Below, piece by piece: positions 42,836 through 54,755 of a stretch of DNA of 64,000 bases (within the stretch, counting starts at the first letter, position 1; every line of letters begins with the position of its first letter). Both the position numbers and the translations under genes were made by a program. Below the pieces are notes generated by a model that saw nothing but the letters and a program-made list of their open reading frames with translations, did no database searches and was not told where the DNA came from. The stretch comes from Ornithodoros turicata. Its lineage: Eukaryota; Arthropoda; Arachnida; Ixodida; Argasidae. The DNA lies in assembly GCF_037126465.1 (NCBI RefSeq), contig NC_088202.1:128850123-128914122 (forward strand), given 5' to 3'.

Positions 42836-44980
42836 AGGGACTATCGCATCCGTCCCGGTCGATTCCGAAACTGTAGTGCTTTTTTACTCCGCGTTCATCA
42901 CTGATAATAACGCCGAAAACTCGACGCGAATTGGCAGCGTTGTTCCTGTGTAGTTTGACATAAAACTTGACAAGAGCAGACGACGCATTCCAGGATTCTC
43001 TCTCTGGAAACGTCACACGGACGAGGCCAATCACTGCGCGCCCTTTGACATGAAGAATACCAATCACGGAGCGGCCGGAGGAACCTTGGTAGACTTGGCA
43101 ACCGACCGACAGGCGGGCGGGCGAGGCAGAATGCTAGGGGACGGCGTCTTCTCTGTTACCGGCTCGCGGAATGTTGTTTCTGGTTAACATTGAACGTGTT
43201 CGTATAGCCAGGAGCGTAACGCCGTGTTTCACCCCAGGCAAAAATCTGGAGTGGGACCACTTCGAAGTGGATTATCGGACAGGAACCACTTGGAATGTGG
43301 AACCATTCAATGGCTGGGACCAGTTAAAAGTGGAACCAGTTTCACGGTGGTACCACTTGTAGTGGAACCAATGGAAATTATCCAGTGGTCCCCTCTGCTA
43401 AGTGGTCTCGGATCCGACCACTTAGCAGATGGGACCACTAAATGCATGACCGAAAGTAATGCGTAGAAAAGCACATACTGTTGAAGTAAATATTGTTTAT
43501 TCTGCTATGAGCATACACTAAGGATAAAGAAATAATCGATACATCTCTCACGTACTAAGTCGCACACGGGTAATCACTCACTGCGTTCAGACGAGGCATG
43601 TGCTTGTGTTGAATTTGCGATGCACTCACGGACAACAGGGAACATGGCGTTTTGTTGACCACCTCACACCTGTATTTTCTCAGAGAAGATGACACCTCCG
43701 TCCATGTAGGTCGCGGCATGTACCATTCTCCTCTTCACCAAACGATCCTAATCTTTATACCCGTTTGGCGTTTCATCGTCCGGTTCTTCTGCGGACGCTG
43801 TGTCTTCCTAGCGTCGAAACTTCTCCGAGATATCGCCAATATGTTTGACATGACTCGTTGTCATCACGTTGTCTTAGAAAACGCACTAAAACCGCTAAAA
43901 CCACGTAAATAGTGCACAGGAGATGCCCGATATCTGCCACGGCAGCCGAAGAGAAAAAACGACCTCGCAACGACGCGTCAAGTTTCAACTGACGCGCTCT
44001 CTCTGCTCCCTCTCGCGGCCCGCCGTTAGAATTTGAATTGAAAGCCTCCCGCCGCACCGGAGCGCCCTCATAATTATTGCATCTGCTTTGGGTCAGCCCG
44101 TGCAATTACCTCTTTGTTTTTAGTTCTTCTAATTATTGGGCGGAGTGTGTCATCTTTGGATTGTGTCTTTTGGCATTTTGCTGGTACATTTTATGACATT
44201 TGCCTTTAGATGAGAATATGAGCACGAATTGAAGTTACAGCATATATTTTATCGAAGACGTAAACTGATAAAAAACCCAGAAATATAGATCATACGTGTG
44301 CTAAAATACATCAAAATAATGGCTAAAAAAGAAAAAAAAACAGAAGGGTATATGGCAAGAGTGGACTCTTCTTCCCCTAACGGATCTCAAAGGGGGAAGC
44401 TGCCCAGCTTGGAATCTAAAGTGGTTCAATTGACCATTGTGGGAACAAAATGGTACCTGTGAGGCTCCCACTGTAAGTTGTGGAACCATTTGAGGCCAGA
44501 GTGGTACCACTGATTTCACCAATGTGGAACCAGCCACCCCACTTGCGAATCCAGCTGGGACCACCAAGATTCAACTGGAACCATTCCGGAACCATCCACA
44601 TTCAAATGGAACCAGTCCAGATTCAAATGGAACCATTCTGGAACCAGTCCAGATTTTTGCCTGGGACGTAACATGGTTACGTCTGCACTCACACTGGTAA
44701 GCGAAAGTCAGCGTATTTACAGAGGACTTTTCACTTATGATAGTGCGTTGCGAACGCCAAGCAGACGATCTCGGAGACAATCGCCTGCGCTGCGCTCCAA
44801 TTCGTGTGCCTGGCTTACGTCATCATCGTGTTGGCTGCAAATGGAATGCGGACCTTTAAAACTCGTTTACTTAATATGTAAGCTGTTTTCGGAAGAGAAA
44901 TTTGTCAAAGTTGACTCTGAAGCGGTGACGAACATTACCCTATCGGTATCATACATACGTTCCCGGATGCGATAGTCCCT
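42836..44980. mobile_element. TTAA-flanked inverted-repeat element inserted in LINE ORF1
   Basis: TIRs AGGGACTATCGCATCCG / CGGATGCGATAGTCCCT are exact over 17 bp and are flanked by TTAA at 42832-42835 and 44981-44984, as for piggyBac-type insertions. Removing the element and one TTAA rejoins an open frame across the junction (codons ...TCT GCG TTA AGG TCT AAG...). No transposase is recognised inside. Confidence 0.8.
43236..44667. mobile_element. Nested foldback with GGAACCA arrays
   Basis: The inverted pair CCAGGCAAAAATCTGG / CCAGATTTTTGCCTGG delimits this element. Subterminal arrays of GTGG(A/G)ACCA / TGGAACCA words lie at 43250-43440 and 44400-44650. The middle (43450-44340) has no recognised gene. 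Confidence 0.7.
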
Positions 44981-44984
44981 TTAA

Positions 44985-45054
44985 GGTCTAAGGTCCTTGT
45001 GACAGCCGAATCGGCAAGCAACACAGGAAAGTCAACCAAGCAAGGGTAGCAGTG
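44985..45054 (+). pseudogene. LINE ORF1 C-terminal tail
   Basis: The frame SKVLVTAESASNTGKSTKQG then stop continues the ORF1 frame interrupted at 42832. It is followed by the intergenic part into which the 45116 MITE inserted. Confidence 0.6.
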
Positions 45055-45115
45055 ACGTTCTTGCTGCCGCTGTGGTGCAATCGATCTTAGTTGATCAGTA
45101 GCCTACACTCTTAGA

Positions 45116-45355
45116 AATGAACTTCACCGCATAGCACTCTTCTAGCCAACCATAATCTGGAATGACATCCTTATCCTCCCTAATTTGTTGAAAACGGGAG
45201 GCCTACGCCTTTTTTGTGACACTTATGCTGTTCATAATTGTCACAAAAAAGGCGTACGCCCCCCGGTTTCAACAAATCAGGGCAGATAACGATATCATTC
45301 GAGATGATGGTTGGTTAGGAGCGTGCTATGCGGTGAAGTTCATGTTTAGGAGTGT
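45116..45355. mobile_element. Hairpin MITE inside the LINE
   Basis: A full-length copy, TA-flanked, sitting exactly between LINE ORF1 and the endonuclease start. It therefore inserted after the LINE. Confidence 0.9.
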
Positions 45356-45356
45356 A

Positions 45357-46684
45357 TGTGTACTTCAGTGGAACTGCCTTTCAGTATCATCCGCCCTACC
45401 TGATCTACGTACTCTTGTTTCTCATTGCTCACCCGATATCATTGCGTTACAACAAACTTGGTTAGCCCCCCATCGCACATTTTCCTTCTCTGGCTTCCAG
45501 GTCTACCCCCTGGACAGGCCTGCGGGTAAGCGAGGTGGTCTCGCAACGCTCATTTACTTAAAATTAGTGCATTCTTGTGTCTTATCCCGGGTTTCATCTC
45601 CCCCATGCGAAGCTCTTGCAGTTCAGATAGCGCTCCCTAGTAGCAGATCCCTGACAATAGTAAACGTGTACTGTCCGGCAGGCTTTCAATCACCTTCCAC
45701 CCCCCATAATGTTCTTGCTAAAGCATCTCATCAGTTCCTCGTCGTCGGCGACCTCAACTCCCATCACACCACGTGGGGCCTCAAGACTATCGCATCGGTA
45801 GGGAGCTCTGGAACTGGATCTGCCATCGTAATCTCTCGGTAGCGAACGACGTACTCCCCTTCTGTACGGGTGTCATCGTGGAAAACGTTTGACTGGGGCT
45901 CGAACAGCGACCATCTTCTCATTTTCTTTGAAGTTCCGAACCCCGACGAACAGACCATTTCAGTCCGCTCTCACTGTAGCCGATCCCTGCAGCAAAGGAG
46001 CCTTGCCCTTCTCCATGATGAATGTGTTGGACTTCCCGCCGTGGACCACACGTACAGAGCTACCGATTCACTCTGGCGCTCAATAGCGACGGCTATGTTT
46101 CACATTGAGAAGCACTCATCGTCAAGTTGTGCGCCGTGGTGGTCCGAGGAATACACGAGTGCCTATACCGTCGCTGCAAGGCCGCGTGGAAGCAGGTTCT
46201 CTCAAACAATTCCCATGCAAACTGGAGGAACTACCGATTCCTCAAGGCTGTCTTCAAGCGAACCATCCCCGCCCCTAAGCAAGACTTTTATAATGGCCAC
46301 AATTCCTTCCTTTCCCATCTGAAGCGCAGGAAGACCTTGTACAAGCACATCGCTTACATTCGGAGATCATTCTCTAGCGCCTCCTGCAATGAGCTTTCTG
46401 TCGCTCCTGACAACGTCGCCAAAGCCAGGCTTGAAGCTCTTGCCAGAGGTCTCGCTCTACGCTTCCTGAATACGGTTCCTCGAGGCCCTCCCTTTCCCCA
46501 GGCGTCGACGTCTGGCTTCACTGTAACTGAAAACGAGCTCGGTGATGTCGTGCGCTCCTTACCTAGATCCGCACCCGGTCCGGATGGCATCACCGGCGCA
46601 ATTGTGAAGTCTTTGTGGGCTTCTCACCCTCAGGAACTTTTAAACATCCTGAACGAGTCCGTGGAGCACGCATGGATCCCATAG
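45357..46684 (+). pseudogene. LINE ORF2: AP-like endonuclease and RT start
   Basis: Endonuclease motifs: LQWNCLSVSS at the start, DIIALQQTWL (usual Glu replaced by Gln), IVNVYCPAG, VVGDLNSHHTTWG and, after frameshifts near 45840 and 45890, NSDHLLIFF. The frame then continues through CAPWW and RRCKAAWKQ to the RT entry motif RSAPGPDGITG (about 46566-46600). At least three frameshifts or stops make it dead. The reverse transcriptase palm is missing. Confidence 0.88.
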
Positions 46685-47089
46685 TGGTCACTGGGTCACT
46701 GGAGTAGTCCCAGTCGAAGAGTGACGGTCAACGTCGAGACGCAGTCATAGCGTGGCGACCCAGCCTGGGTCTGTCCGGAATAGTTGTAGGGAGTCTGCCG
46801 CAAAGCGTTTGGATGGTGGATTATAGCAGAGCCCTATAGGAGGACACTTTTGCATGGGGGTACTATTTCTTATTCGGAATTAAAGTTGCAATTCTTCTAC
46901 TCTGTCGGGCTATTTTCACTGATCCCACGTGTGATGGAGCAGACAAACTCGACCAGAGCCGTGTATGAGCTCGATTTTTGCACGTCTTTCTCTCCCCCCA
47001 TCCCAGGCTTGGGACCTCACATAAACCAGTTCCACTATGGAGCTAAGAAGTGCGACGCATGAGTAGTATAGAATAGAGGCTAACAACGA

Positions 47090-47180
47090 CATCCATGTTC
47101 TAATCCAGTTCTAGGAATCCTATTCTAATCCAATTCTAAGCCAAAATCCAGTTCTAATCCAACACAAGCCAATTCCAAAG
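47090..47180. repeat. TTCTAATCC-rich repeat
   Basis: Short words TTCTAATCCA, AATCCAATTCTAA and CCAGTTCTA are repeated; probably one end of another subterminal-array element. Confidence 0.45.
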
Positions 47181-47560
47181 CCATCTGAGTGGTCGCCATT
47201 AGCTCCGCCCACTTCACGTTGATTGACCTACGCTAAGCCTACTGATCGTTGATTGGTTGACCGTAGCTCCGCTCCTTTATGCTAGTTAGTTGGCTCCGCC
47301 CAATTCACGTTGATTGGTTGACAGTAGCTCCGCCCCCTTATGCTAATTACTTGGCCCCGCCCACTTCATGCTGATTGCTGAGCCTTTATGCTAATTAGCC
47401 AACTCCGCCCGCGCTGACTGGTTCATTCTAAGCCCACTCACCTTGATTGCTCCTCTTCTCCACATGTTCCAGACTTCTAAGACCCCTGATTGGCCGTCCC
47501 AATTGGCCCATTCTAAGCTCACTGATTGGCTGGCAGCCCTGATTGGCCATTCTAAGCCTA
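47180..47560 (+). repeat. Minisatellite, GCTCCGCCC / CACGTTGATTGG
   Basis: About five degenerate units of 60-70 bp contain GGCTCCGCCCACTTCACG, TTGATTGGTTGAC and TTTATGCTAATTA. Confidence 0.7.
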
Positions 47561-47697
47561 CTGAACATAGCCTTCACCACCGCCCACCAGATGGTGCGTG
47601 GGTCGCTCGGCAGTGGCTTGAAATCGTTCTAACCCAATTGGGCATCTCCAGATAGCTCTACGCGATCAGACAGACAGGATAAAATACATCTCCATGT

Positions 47698-48099
47698 TTA
47701 TTGAGTACATATGTTGAGAAAAAGCATGGCAGTCTTGGAGAGATTGATTCCTTTGATGCTGAGCGTGGTTCCGCGGAAGTGACTAATCATGTAGACGTCT
47801 TCAGGACAGCGGCTAAGAATAATTTCATCCTCCGTGAGTTGGCACTTCCACGTGCACTGTATACCTTCGTAGCTGTCGCTTACGTCCAGCGATTGAAGGC
47901 ACGTGTGCAGTGATCCAGTAGCGTTCGTGTCCAGGTTAATGCTGGACCGCATAGGTACTACGTGCCACACTCTGATGGTAAGATGTTGCCAGGGCATTCA
48001 TGCGCGTACATGAGCTTATCCTTCTCTAGCTTGATGCTCGCCGTACGGTTGCCGGCGTCCAGCGCCAGCGCGCAGGAGACGAGCGAGAACAGAATGAGG
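47698..48099 (-). CDS. Small putative secreted Cys protein, 5' end in gap, one frameshift
   Basis: From the gap, the minus strand reads LILFSLVSCALALDAGNR, a hydrophobic stretch with an A-L-A cleavage-like end, then KLMYAHECPGNILPSECGT and a stop. One base out of frame, VVPMRSSINLDTNATGSLHT continues through QCTWKC and SRCPED to NICTQ and a stop (47698-47700) that overlaps AATAAA (minus, 47702-47697). The stop-plus-polyadenylation signal, the signal-like start and spaced Cys suggest a real secreted protein gene. The single-base break near 47960 could be an assembly error or a pseudogene lesion. The family is not recognised. Confidence 0.42.
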
Positions 48100-48199
48100 N
48101 NNNNNNNNNNNNNNNNNNNNNNNNNNNNNNNNNNNNNNNNNNNNNNNNNNNNNNNNNNNNNNNNNNNNNNNNNNNNNNNNNNNNNNNNNNNNNNNNNNN
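48100..48199. other. Assembly gap (100 N)
   Basis: Exactly 100 unknown bases, a conventional gap filler of unknown true length. It hides the start of the gene at 47698-48099. Confidence 1.
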
Positions 48200-48954
48200 T
48201 TCAGATCATTCACACAGGTAGCGCTGCCTACAACGATGTGACATGCAGATTCTGATGTTACGCACCAATCCTCTTGTTCCAGTTTTGTTCTGTATGCTGC
48301 TGCCACCTGTGTGTGGTGAAATGGAACTGAAGTGCACACAGCAGAAAATGGCGGCTTTTGAGTGAGATGAGTGAGATAGGCCATAGAAAATGCATAGAGT
48401 GAAATTTTGCTTGATTTTTAATTTTTCTTCTACAGGACCATAATGATCAGAAAAAATCCCAACAAAACTTCAGACAAATGGCTACCAGTCTGCAAAGTTT
48501 GGTGTTTGATAAACCCCGTCTTCTATTTTTACGAAGGCGGCAGCGACCGTTAAGATGTACTTGTAGCCCAGGTCACCGGAGCTCATCGAAAACTGCCGTC
48601 AAAACTAAGGAAGCCGCCATTAGGCGTCCCCGTGTTGCCAGGCCAGAACTGGCGGAGCCCGCTAGTTTTGGCGGAGGAAATCTGAACAATGGTTTTGGTT
48701 CATGTTTGTCGTTTTGTCAGTGTGTGTACCAAACAAAGAGTGTGAAACGTGATAAAAAGCGATTAAATCTAGAGGGGTCATATCTTGTGTGTTTTATTGT
48801 TCCGATGTATTCTTTTAGACTAGCCTCCACCTCTGAGCTTTCTAACTCGAGCCTACTTAGAGTTCGGTTTATGGAGTTTATTGGAGATTTCAAAGATATC
48901 ATGGTTTCCGATGCCTTTAAATGGAGCCGAAATCCGAGAGCTTCGACGCTCGTT

Positions 48955-49050
48955 TCGGAAGTCAGCAACATAAACATGAAACTCCCCATTGGCCTCTGGC
49001 GATGGAACTCTCCATTCATAATCTTAAAATAAAGTTGTTATTGTTGTTGC
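48955..49050 (+). repeat. LINE 3' end fragment
   Basis: CTCTGGCGATGGAACTCTCC then TCTTAAAATAAAGTTGTTAT matches the terminal sequence of the LINE copy ending near 63640 and the fragment at 53574-53625. Confidence 0.65.
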
Positions 49051-49733
49051 CCAATAAATGCATAAAAGAGAACTGCAAGCAGTACAGAGAGGGTGGATGA
49101 GGAGCATCTTTCCTAAAGTAAGTGGCCTGCTTTTCTACTTTCATGTGTGTGAAATTCTTTTTGAGTGAATGAAGTTCGTCTTTCCCTGGCCGTGCAGTTT
49201 TGTACATCAGACTGCCAATATGTACAAACATAGCTTTGTAACATTCACCAAACCAATAAATTTCAACATCAGAATATTTTACTAACACAGCATTGACTAG
49301 AGGGCACATGCCGCAAGGTAGCATGCCGCTTAGCACCCACCTTATCCCAGTTACTTATATTTGTTTGATCCCATCTGCCATGTCTTTGTTCAACCATCTG
49401 AGAAAAGGTCCCGAAAGAAGCAGTGCAAGTTACTAAGACGATAATTGCATTTCAGATACAAGTACACACACATATAGGAGCACCTTGTATTTTCCTCAAG
49501 ATAATACAAGCACTCAGATATTTTCACTCTGGGAATATGGCAAGCAGATGCTGCACCATCATTAACAGCTCCACTCGGGAAGGCTCTGGGGATGCATGCA
49601 CCTGCAGATGGAGATCCTATAGCTTTTTCTGACACATTTGAAGGTGTATTATGCGTGTGCTACATAAAGATAAAGAGGGCACTACTTCTGTTGTTTCTGT
49701 AACATTGTTAATGAAAATTTGTCGCCCTCACAG

Positions 49734-50117
49734 GCTCCCACAACAACATACGAACGATATTCGAAATGGGTCCAGCGACTTGAGGAAGTGAATGCGAAAT
49801 CCTACACTGACTGCAAACACGACCTCATGTGCTCCACTCATTTTCAGCAATGCTCCTTTTATGGTGGACACAGTCGAGCTGTACTGAAGCCAGGTGCATG
49901 CCCTAGCGTTCCGGCACTAGGTCAACAAAGTACACATGTTCAGGTGATAAAGCTTACACTGTTTCATTCCTTTTAGTGTCAGTGTGCCTCTGTACTTCTC
50001 TGTGAATTTTCTCAATTTTTTCCTGCTTGTGCTTGTGTGCAGGTCATGCAAGAGTATACCAACAGCAAAGTGTGTCTCAGATGCAAACCTCTTCAAGCAT
50101 TTGCCATGAAGCCATGA
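49734..50117 (+). CDS. THAP-domain protein, 3' exons
   Basis: Exon A (49734-49943; acceptor CCCTCACAG, donor GTGATA) gives 70 codons in phase 0: ERYSKWVQRLEEVN, then HDLMCSTHFQQCSF, then RAVLKPGACPSVPALG. This is the second half of a THAP zinc finger (C-x2-H of the C2CH set, then the L-K-x-x-A-x-P-S-x motif). Exon B (50043-50117; acceptor TGTGTGCAG) adds VMQEYTNSKVCLRCKPLQAF and a stop. The first half of the domain (C-x2-4-C) was not found upstream and may lie in the gap or beyond. It could be a host DNA-binding protein or a P-element-derived fragment. Confidence 0.65.
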
Positions 50118-52600
50118 CACAGGAACGGCTTCACTTGGGCCATTCAGTTGAAAGTCTGCTTGCAGCGTACTTTTTGCTTGAGCAAGGGTTTTCAAATCCT
50201 TTAAAAGTAAAGCACTAATTAAAAGTACATGATTGCTGCATAAATGTAATTTTTAAAAGCCAGAAAAGCCAAAAAAGGGTGGCCAGATAGTTTGTGTGAG
50301 GCATATTCATCTAGCACATGTTACATGACTAAAATTCATGTACGAACCACAGAACTATGGCTTAAATTTGTGTGCAATTATACCAAAACCAAGGAAGAAT
50401 CTCCAGCAAAGTACGGGCACTACGACTGTCTACATCAAGCAGCTATGTGCTACAACATGTTCTACATGGTGGCTGCTCAGTCGATCATCTCTTTTATATG
50501 GGGAGTACCGACACTGACAGTGCAGCGTGGCGTGGTGAATGCTCCTGTGTAATACAGTCACAGCTTGTTAAGAGAAAGTCAATGCAACTGTATTTTCACT
50601 GAAACAAAATAGAATCATCTCTTGATTGATGAAATTCCTTTATTTTATTAACAGTGCCCTCTCAAACAAAACCCATTTCCTTATTTATTGCAAAATTATG
50701 AGCCTCGCTTTATGAATCTCAATTAATTATAATATTTTGCAGGAATATTGACCATTCATAAATTGTGTGTTAATTGTATTCGGTACAATAAAGTAACCAC
50801 TCATGATCACCATCCATTTTTTAATATAGAGGTGTACCTGTGTCGAACAGCCTGTACCTACAACATTATATTTACGGTCTGATTTTTTCAAGTTAAACTC
50901 ATCTCCTACTGATTATTACCCCGAATCAGTTGAGCCCCAATTTTGGTTGAACATGATCTCTGTCTGAACTCCAATCATGTATCATATCTACTAATTAGTG
51001 GCAATATGAATGTATGTATGATGTAAAATTATTTTAGTGCAAAAATAAACTATGCAAGCACGTTTGACATCACAACATTAAGCATTTGTGACCATTAATT
51101 GTGACAACTGTATATTTGACTTCCTTTACCTGAGGTCCAGTTGCACAGAGAAAAGAAAAAATTATGAAACTTATAACACCCAAATGCATCAGCAGCACCA
51201 GATGTCACCTGATTTACAGATGGGAAACTGAAAGACTGTACCTCCACATTTTTCTTCCCTTTTCTAGGGAGCATACTTAAAAAAAAGACAGACGCAAGTA
51301 TAGTTTGCTCAGACGTAGCGCTGTAGAACAGCATCCCATCCACAACTACGTTTTTACATGCTCCTTGGCAGCAGCAGCTACATGTCTGTTGACTACCCCG
51401 TGAAACAGCTTAATTTTACTGTACTGTTCTCTAATGAAATCGTGACTCGCATTAATAAACAGATTTTCTTTGTTGCAACAAAGTTGTGTGTTGCTCTCTC
51501 ATTCACCTACACGTTTCCCTCTACTTCGTGCATTCGTATAGCTATTCTACCTGAATCACGGCAGATTGTGATATCGCACATCGACCTACAGAGCTCTGTG
51601 CCAAGTACCGTCAACATGCGCAGTTCATTCGATGCAAACAACTTGATGCATCTGTTAATAGTTCAATTGCATGATGCAGCTAGCACATGATCATATGCTG
51701 CGTACTTCACTTCGCTAAACGTGAAACGAATTCACAAAAACGAACGCAGGTCATCGTTCATGGTAGAAGTGGTAAATGGCACGCAAATATAAAGGCCACA
51801 GCACCGACAACACTACTCCAACAAACGCGACGACGTAAACAAGGCTTGAAGCCCGGAAGCCACAAATCACCAATTTCACAAAACTGTGCAGCATATTGTA
51901 GATCAAGAACTTCGAAAAATACGTTTCCTCAATTCACAAACCGACGATTTCGCATTATCTTCGCCTTCGCAGTGCTTCTTGTTGACATTAGGAGCATTTA
52001 GGCTTGGCTTGGACAAGTTGCCAGTTGAATGGCTTGGATTGAGTCTGTAATCCACTTGGATCCAAACAAGCATCCAACTTTAGGCACAGTGTGCCCAGAC
52101 ACTTTATACTTTGCGCTAAGTATGGGGAGAATATTTCTGTGCTAATAACTGTGGGACGTCTGATGTCTGCCGCCGCCGTTTGACGCGCTGAATAGGGAGA
52201 AATGCATGGGAAGATGGCGACTTACTCCCACCTGTTGTAGCCCTTGTTCAATTTCTTATGTTTATGCATATCCAGAAGGTCCGCATGATGCAAATCCCTC
52301 ACGTGAGTTGCAATGATAGAGCGCCGCTAAACTTGTTCTTCGCCGGCTTGTGAAGGGTGTAAGCATCTTCTTTTTGCAGCTGTTCGATGGCTTCTGTGCG
52401 CTTGAGCTTGTGATAACGTCGGTACCGATCCACTCCACCTAACCCTTTCTCCTTGATCTCTATTGGGCCCCATATTTGCTGCAGCGAGCAATTCGGTGTA
52501 TTTTCTGTGCGCTTATAATTTTCGATACTTTTTTGTGCCAACTGGGTTTCTTGATGAGCGCGCTACCACGTGCTAAGTAGCTCACGAGAGCCACAATGTT
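50118..52600. other. AT-rich, no gene recognised
   Basis: ORFs on both strands are short. One minus-strand stretch (about 51150-51345) has a pyrimidine tract followed by AAG and short open frames that could be exons, but no family similarity is visible. Confidence 0.35.
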
Positions 52601-52605
52601 TGAAC

Positions 52606-53050
52606 CAGGATTGCGAGTTCCACTCGGGGGTTGGAATGATTCCAGATGGTTCCAGATTTATCAGAGCCCAGAATGGAATTGGAATGGAATGGCGGAGACC
52701 GTCCTAGAATGGAATGAAATTAGGCATTTTTTTGCAGGTGGAATTGAATTGGAATGGACTGGTCTGGGTGCCACATGGTCAAGGGTGAAATAACCTTGTC
52801 TTTTTGCTTTTTCCGTGATGGGTAATGTCAATCTCCTCTATAGCACTGCTGGGCTACCCAGCACGGTTCCCAGTCCCTTTTCTTTTATTGATGGAATTAA
52901 AGGAATGAAATGGGGTTGCCAAGCCATTCCAAGAGTGAGAATTGGCCATACCTTTTCATTCCGAGGAATTGAATGGAATGGAATTATCACAAATCTCCAT
53001 TCCTAGGAATTGAATTGGAATGGAATGGGTGATCCCATTCCACAACCCTG
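52606..53050. mobile_element. Non-autonomous hAT element, GGAATGGAATT arrays
   Basis: Ends CAGGATTG / CAACCCTG are flanked by the exact 8-bp duplication GTTTGAAC (52598-52605 and 53051-53058). The subterminal regions consist of GGAATGGAATT / AATTCCATTCC words. The 445 bp have no coding capacity. Confidence 0.88.
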
Positions 53051-53129
53051 GTTTGAACTGTTGATTCGCTTCCCTATATATACTAGCACATTATCCGCCT
53101 GCCAGGCGAAAACTTTCTTCAATTCTTTT

Positions 53130-53425
53130 AGCACACATTTCGCGCGTGCTTTATCAGAGCCGGGGGCAGAACATTAAAATCGAATTGATTGGGTTCCGGT
53201 TTTGGTTGCAAATTGGGTTCCGAATGGACGAGTTCCAGAGGAGGATGGTAGTAAGCACGCCTGAGCAAGTAATAGAGGGCTTTCAGTATTTTACCTACTT
53301 TTATATAGTTCGAATCGTTGGATTTCAGAACTTCACCTATTTCTATTCTATGAGCTATGACCGATGGCTTTGGATATCGCTCACCCCACGACTCCAGCCA
53401 TAAGACTTGAGAGCCCTGAGAAGAG
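53130..53425. mobile_element. Possible DNA transposon with GGTTCCG / TTCGAAT words
   Basis: CAGAGCCGGGGG at the left and GAGAGCCCTGAG at the right may be termini. Words GGGTTCCGG, GGGTTCCGAATG and GAATCG recur. No target duplication was found. Confidence 0.35.
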
Positions 53426-53573
53426 CAGTGGAAGTACGGGAATGAGACCACCTCGTTGTCCCCTAATATATTTTTTCAACCGCTGGGGGCACCTATGAAG
53501 TGACTTGTCAGCGAGAAAGCCGATGATGTTTCGTGTTTTTTCAAGTTTTTATGAAGTTCTTTCGAAAGTGAGA

Positions 53574-53625
53574 CCCTGGAAATGAAACTCTCCATTCATC
53601 ATCTTAAACTAAAGCTGTTATTCTT
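53574..53625 (+). repeat. LINE 3' end fragment
   Basis: GGAAATGAAACTCTCCATTC then ATCATCTTAAACTAAAGCTG matches the LINE terminus at 48985-49035. Confidence 0.55.
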
Positions 53626-53629
53626 CCAT

Positions 53630-53880
53630 TCACGTTCGTTCCCAAGCAGAGGAACTACAGGCATCACGCTTCAATTTGCGTCCTTCCTATTTCCAACTTC
53701 ACGGGCGCTGCCTGTTCCATTCACGTTCATTCCCAAGCAGGAGAACTAAAGACATCACGCATCCTTCCCCTTTCCAACTTCATCGGCAGTATGTGTTGCT
53801 TGCGTTATTCACGTTCGTTCCCAAGCAGGGGAACTACAGACATCGTGTTTGAATATGCATTCTTCCTCTTTCCAGTGTAC
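53630..53880 (+). repeat. Minisatellite, three ~85-bp units
   Basis: Units contain CACGTTC(G/A)TTCCCAAGCAG, GAACTA(C/A)AGACATC and CTTCCTCTTTCCA. The same unit type lies at 1255-1400. Confidence 0.75.
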
Positions 53881-54096
53881 CGCCATAACGGCGGAGAATG
53901 ACCCACCACATCATCATCCCACTTATGTGTATGTGTGTCCTCTTGAGAGTGTGTTCTCTTCTCCTGTGCATCACGCTTCAGAGTCTTCGTCTACCAACCT
54001 CTTACTTCTCCCATCTAGCGCAGTACAACCCATGATGCTACACCAGCTAGCCCAAAAAGGAGCCTTGTTCCTGTTTCCTCACAGGAACTGAAATTG

Positions 54097-54755
54097 CATG
54101 TATTAAAGTAGCGCAGAAGTCATTTTTAACACCCTGTTTTCTTCATATAAAACTGTCAAGTAGGCCAGTAAGATGCACCATGCCAAGTAATTCACACCAC
54201 AGAGTCATGATTATCACAGAAATTGAATTTGAAGTACGTCGCAAAAAGCGACCGTGCGCAACGGCGGTGGAGAGCAGTACCAGCCTGTGATCTGCCTGGG
54301 ACCTGGCGCTGACGCTACTGGGATCACGCTTGCTGATTGGTCCAGAAAAATGTCTGCTACTCCGCTGTCGTCTGCTACTCCGCTGTCGTCTGCTACTCAG
54401 CTGTTCGGGGTTTTGGAAGAGCATTGCTCCTGGTTCGGTCGCTCCTTCTATCCCCAATTCTCCGGGAGAACTGGCAAAACTGGTTTACGGTGGAAAAGGG
54501 ACAAGGCGTTGACCCCTACTGACCGGCGAACCAGAACGAGTTTCCCCTGTAACGTCGTCGGTGACGTGGCATCATACCTTCTCCTCCTTGTTATACCTGA
54601 TGCGCAGAGCCATGTTTACGTGAGTTTTTTCTGGGAAACAGATTACACACATCAAAACATTTTGCGCTATTTGGTAACATGACACACACACTTTCATCAG
54701 ACGTCTTAATCTGAAAATTTTTTGGATGGCCATCTGTACTCCTTTAAGAAATGTA
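54097..54755 (+). repeat. Interspersed repeat, copy 2
   Basis: Collinear with 1722-2380. This copy has the CTACTCCGCTGTCGTCTG unit present twice in tandem (about 54357-54395). Confidence 0.75.

Larger units (their letters stand above)
41640..46684 (+). mobile_element. LINE (non-LTR retrotransposon), interrupted and truncated
   Basis: ORF1 remains at 41700-42606 plus tail 44985-45054, and the endonuclease and RT start at 45357-46684. It is split by a TTAA element (42836-44980) and a MITE (45116-45355). ORF1 with CCHC knuckles followed by an endonuclease-RT ORF2 fits the Jockey/I groups. The copy stops soon after the RT begins. Confidence 0.85.
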
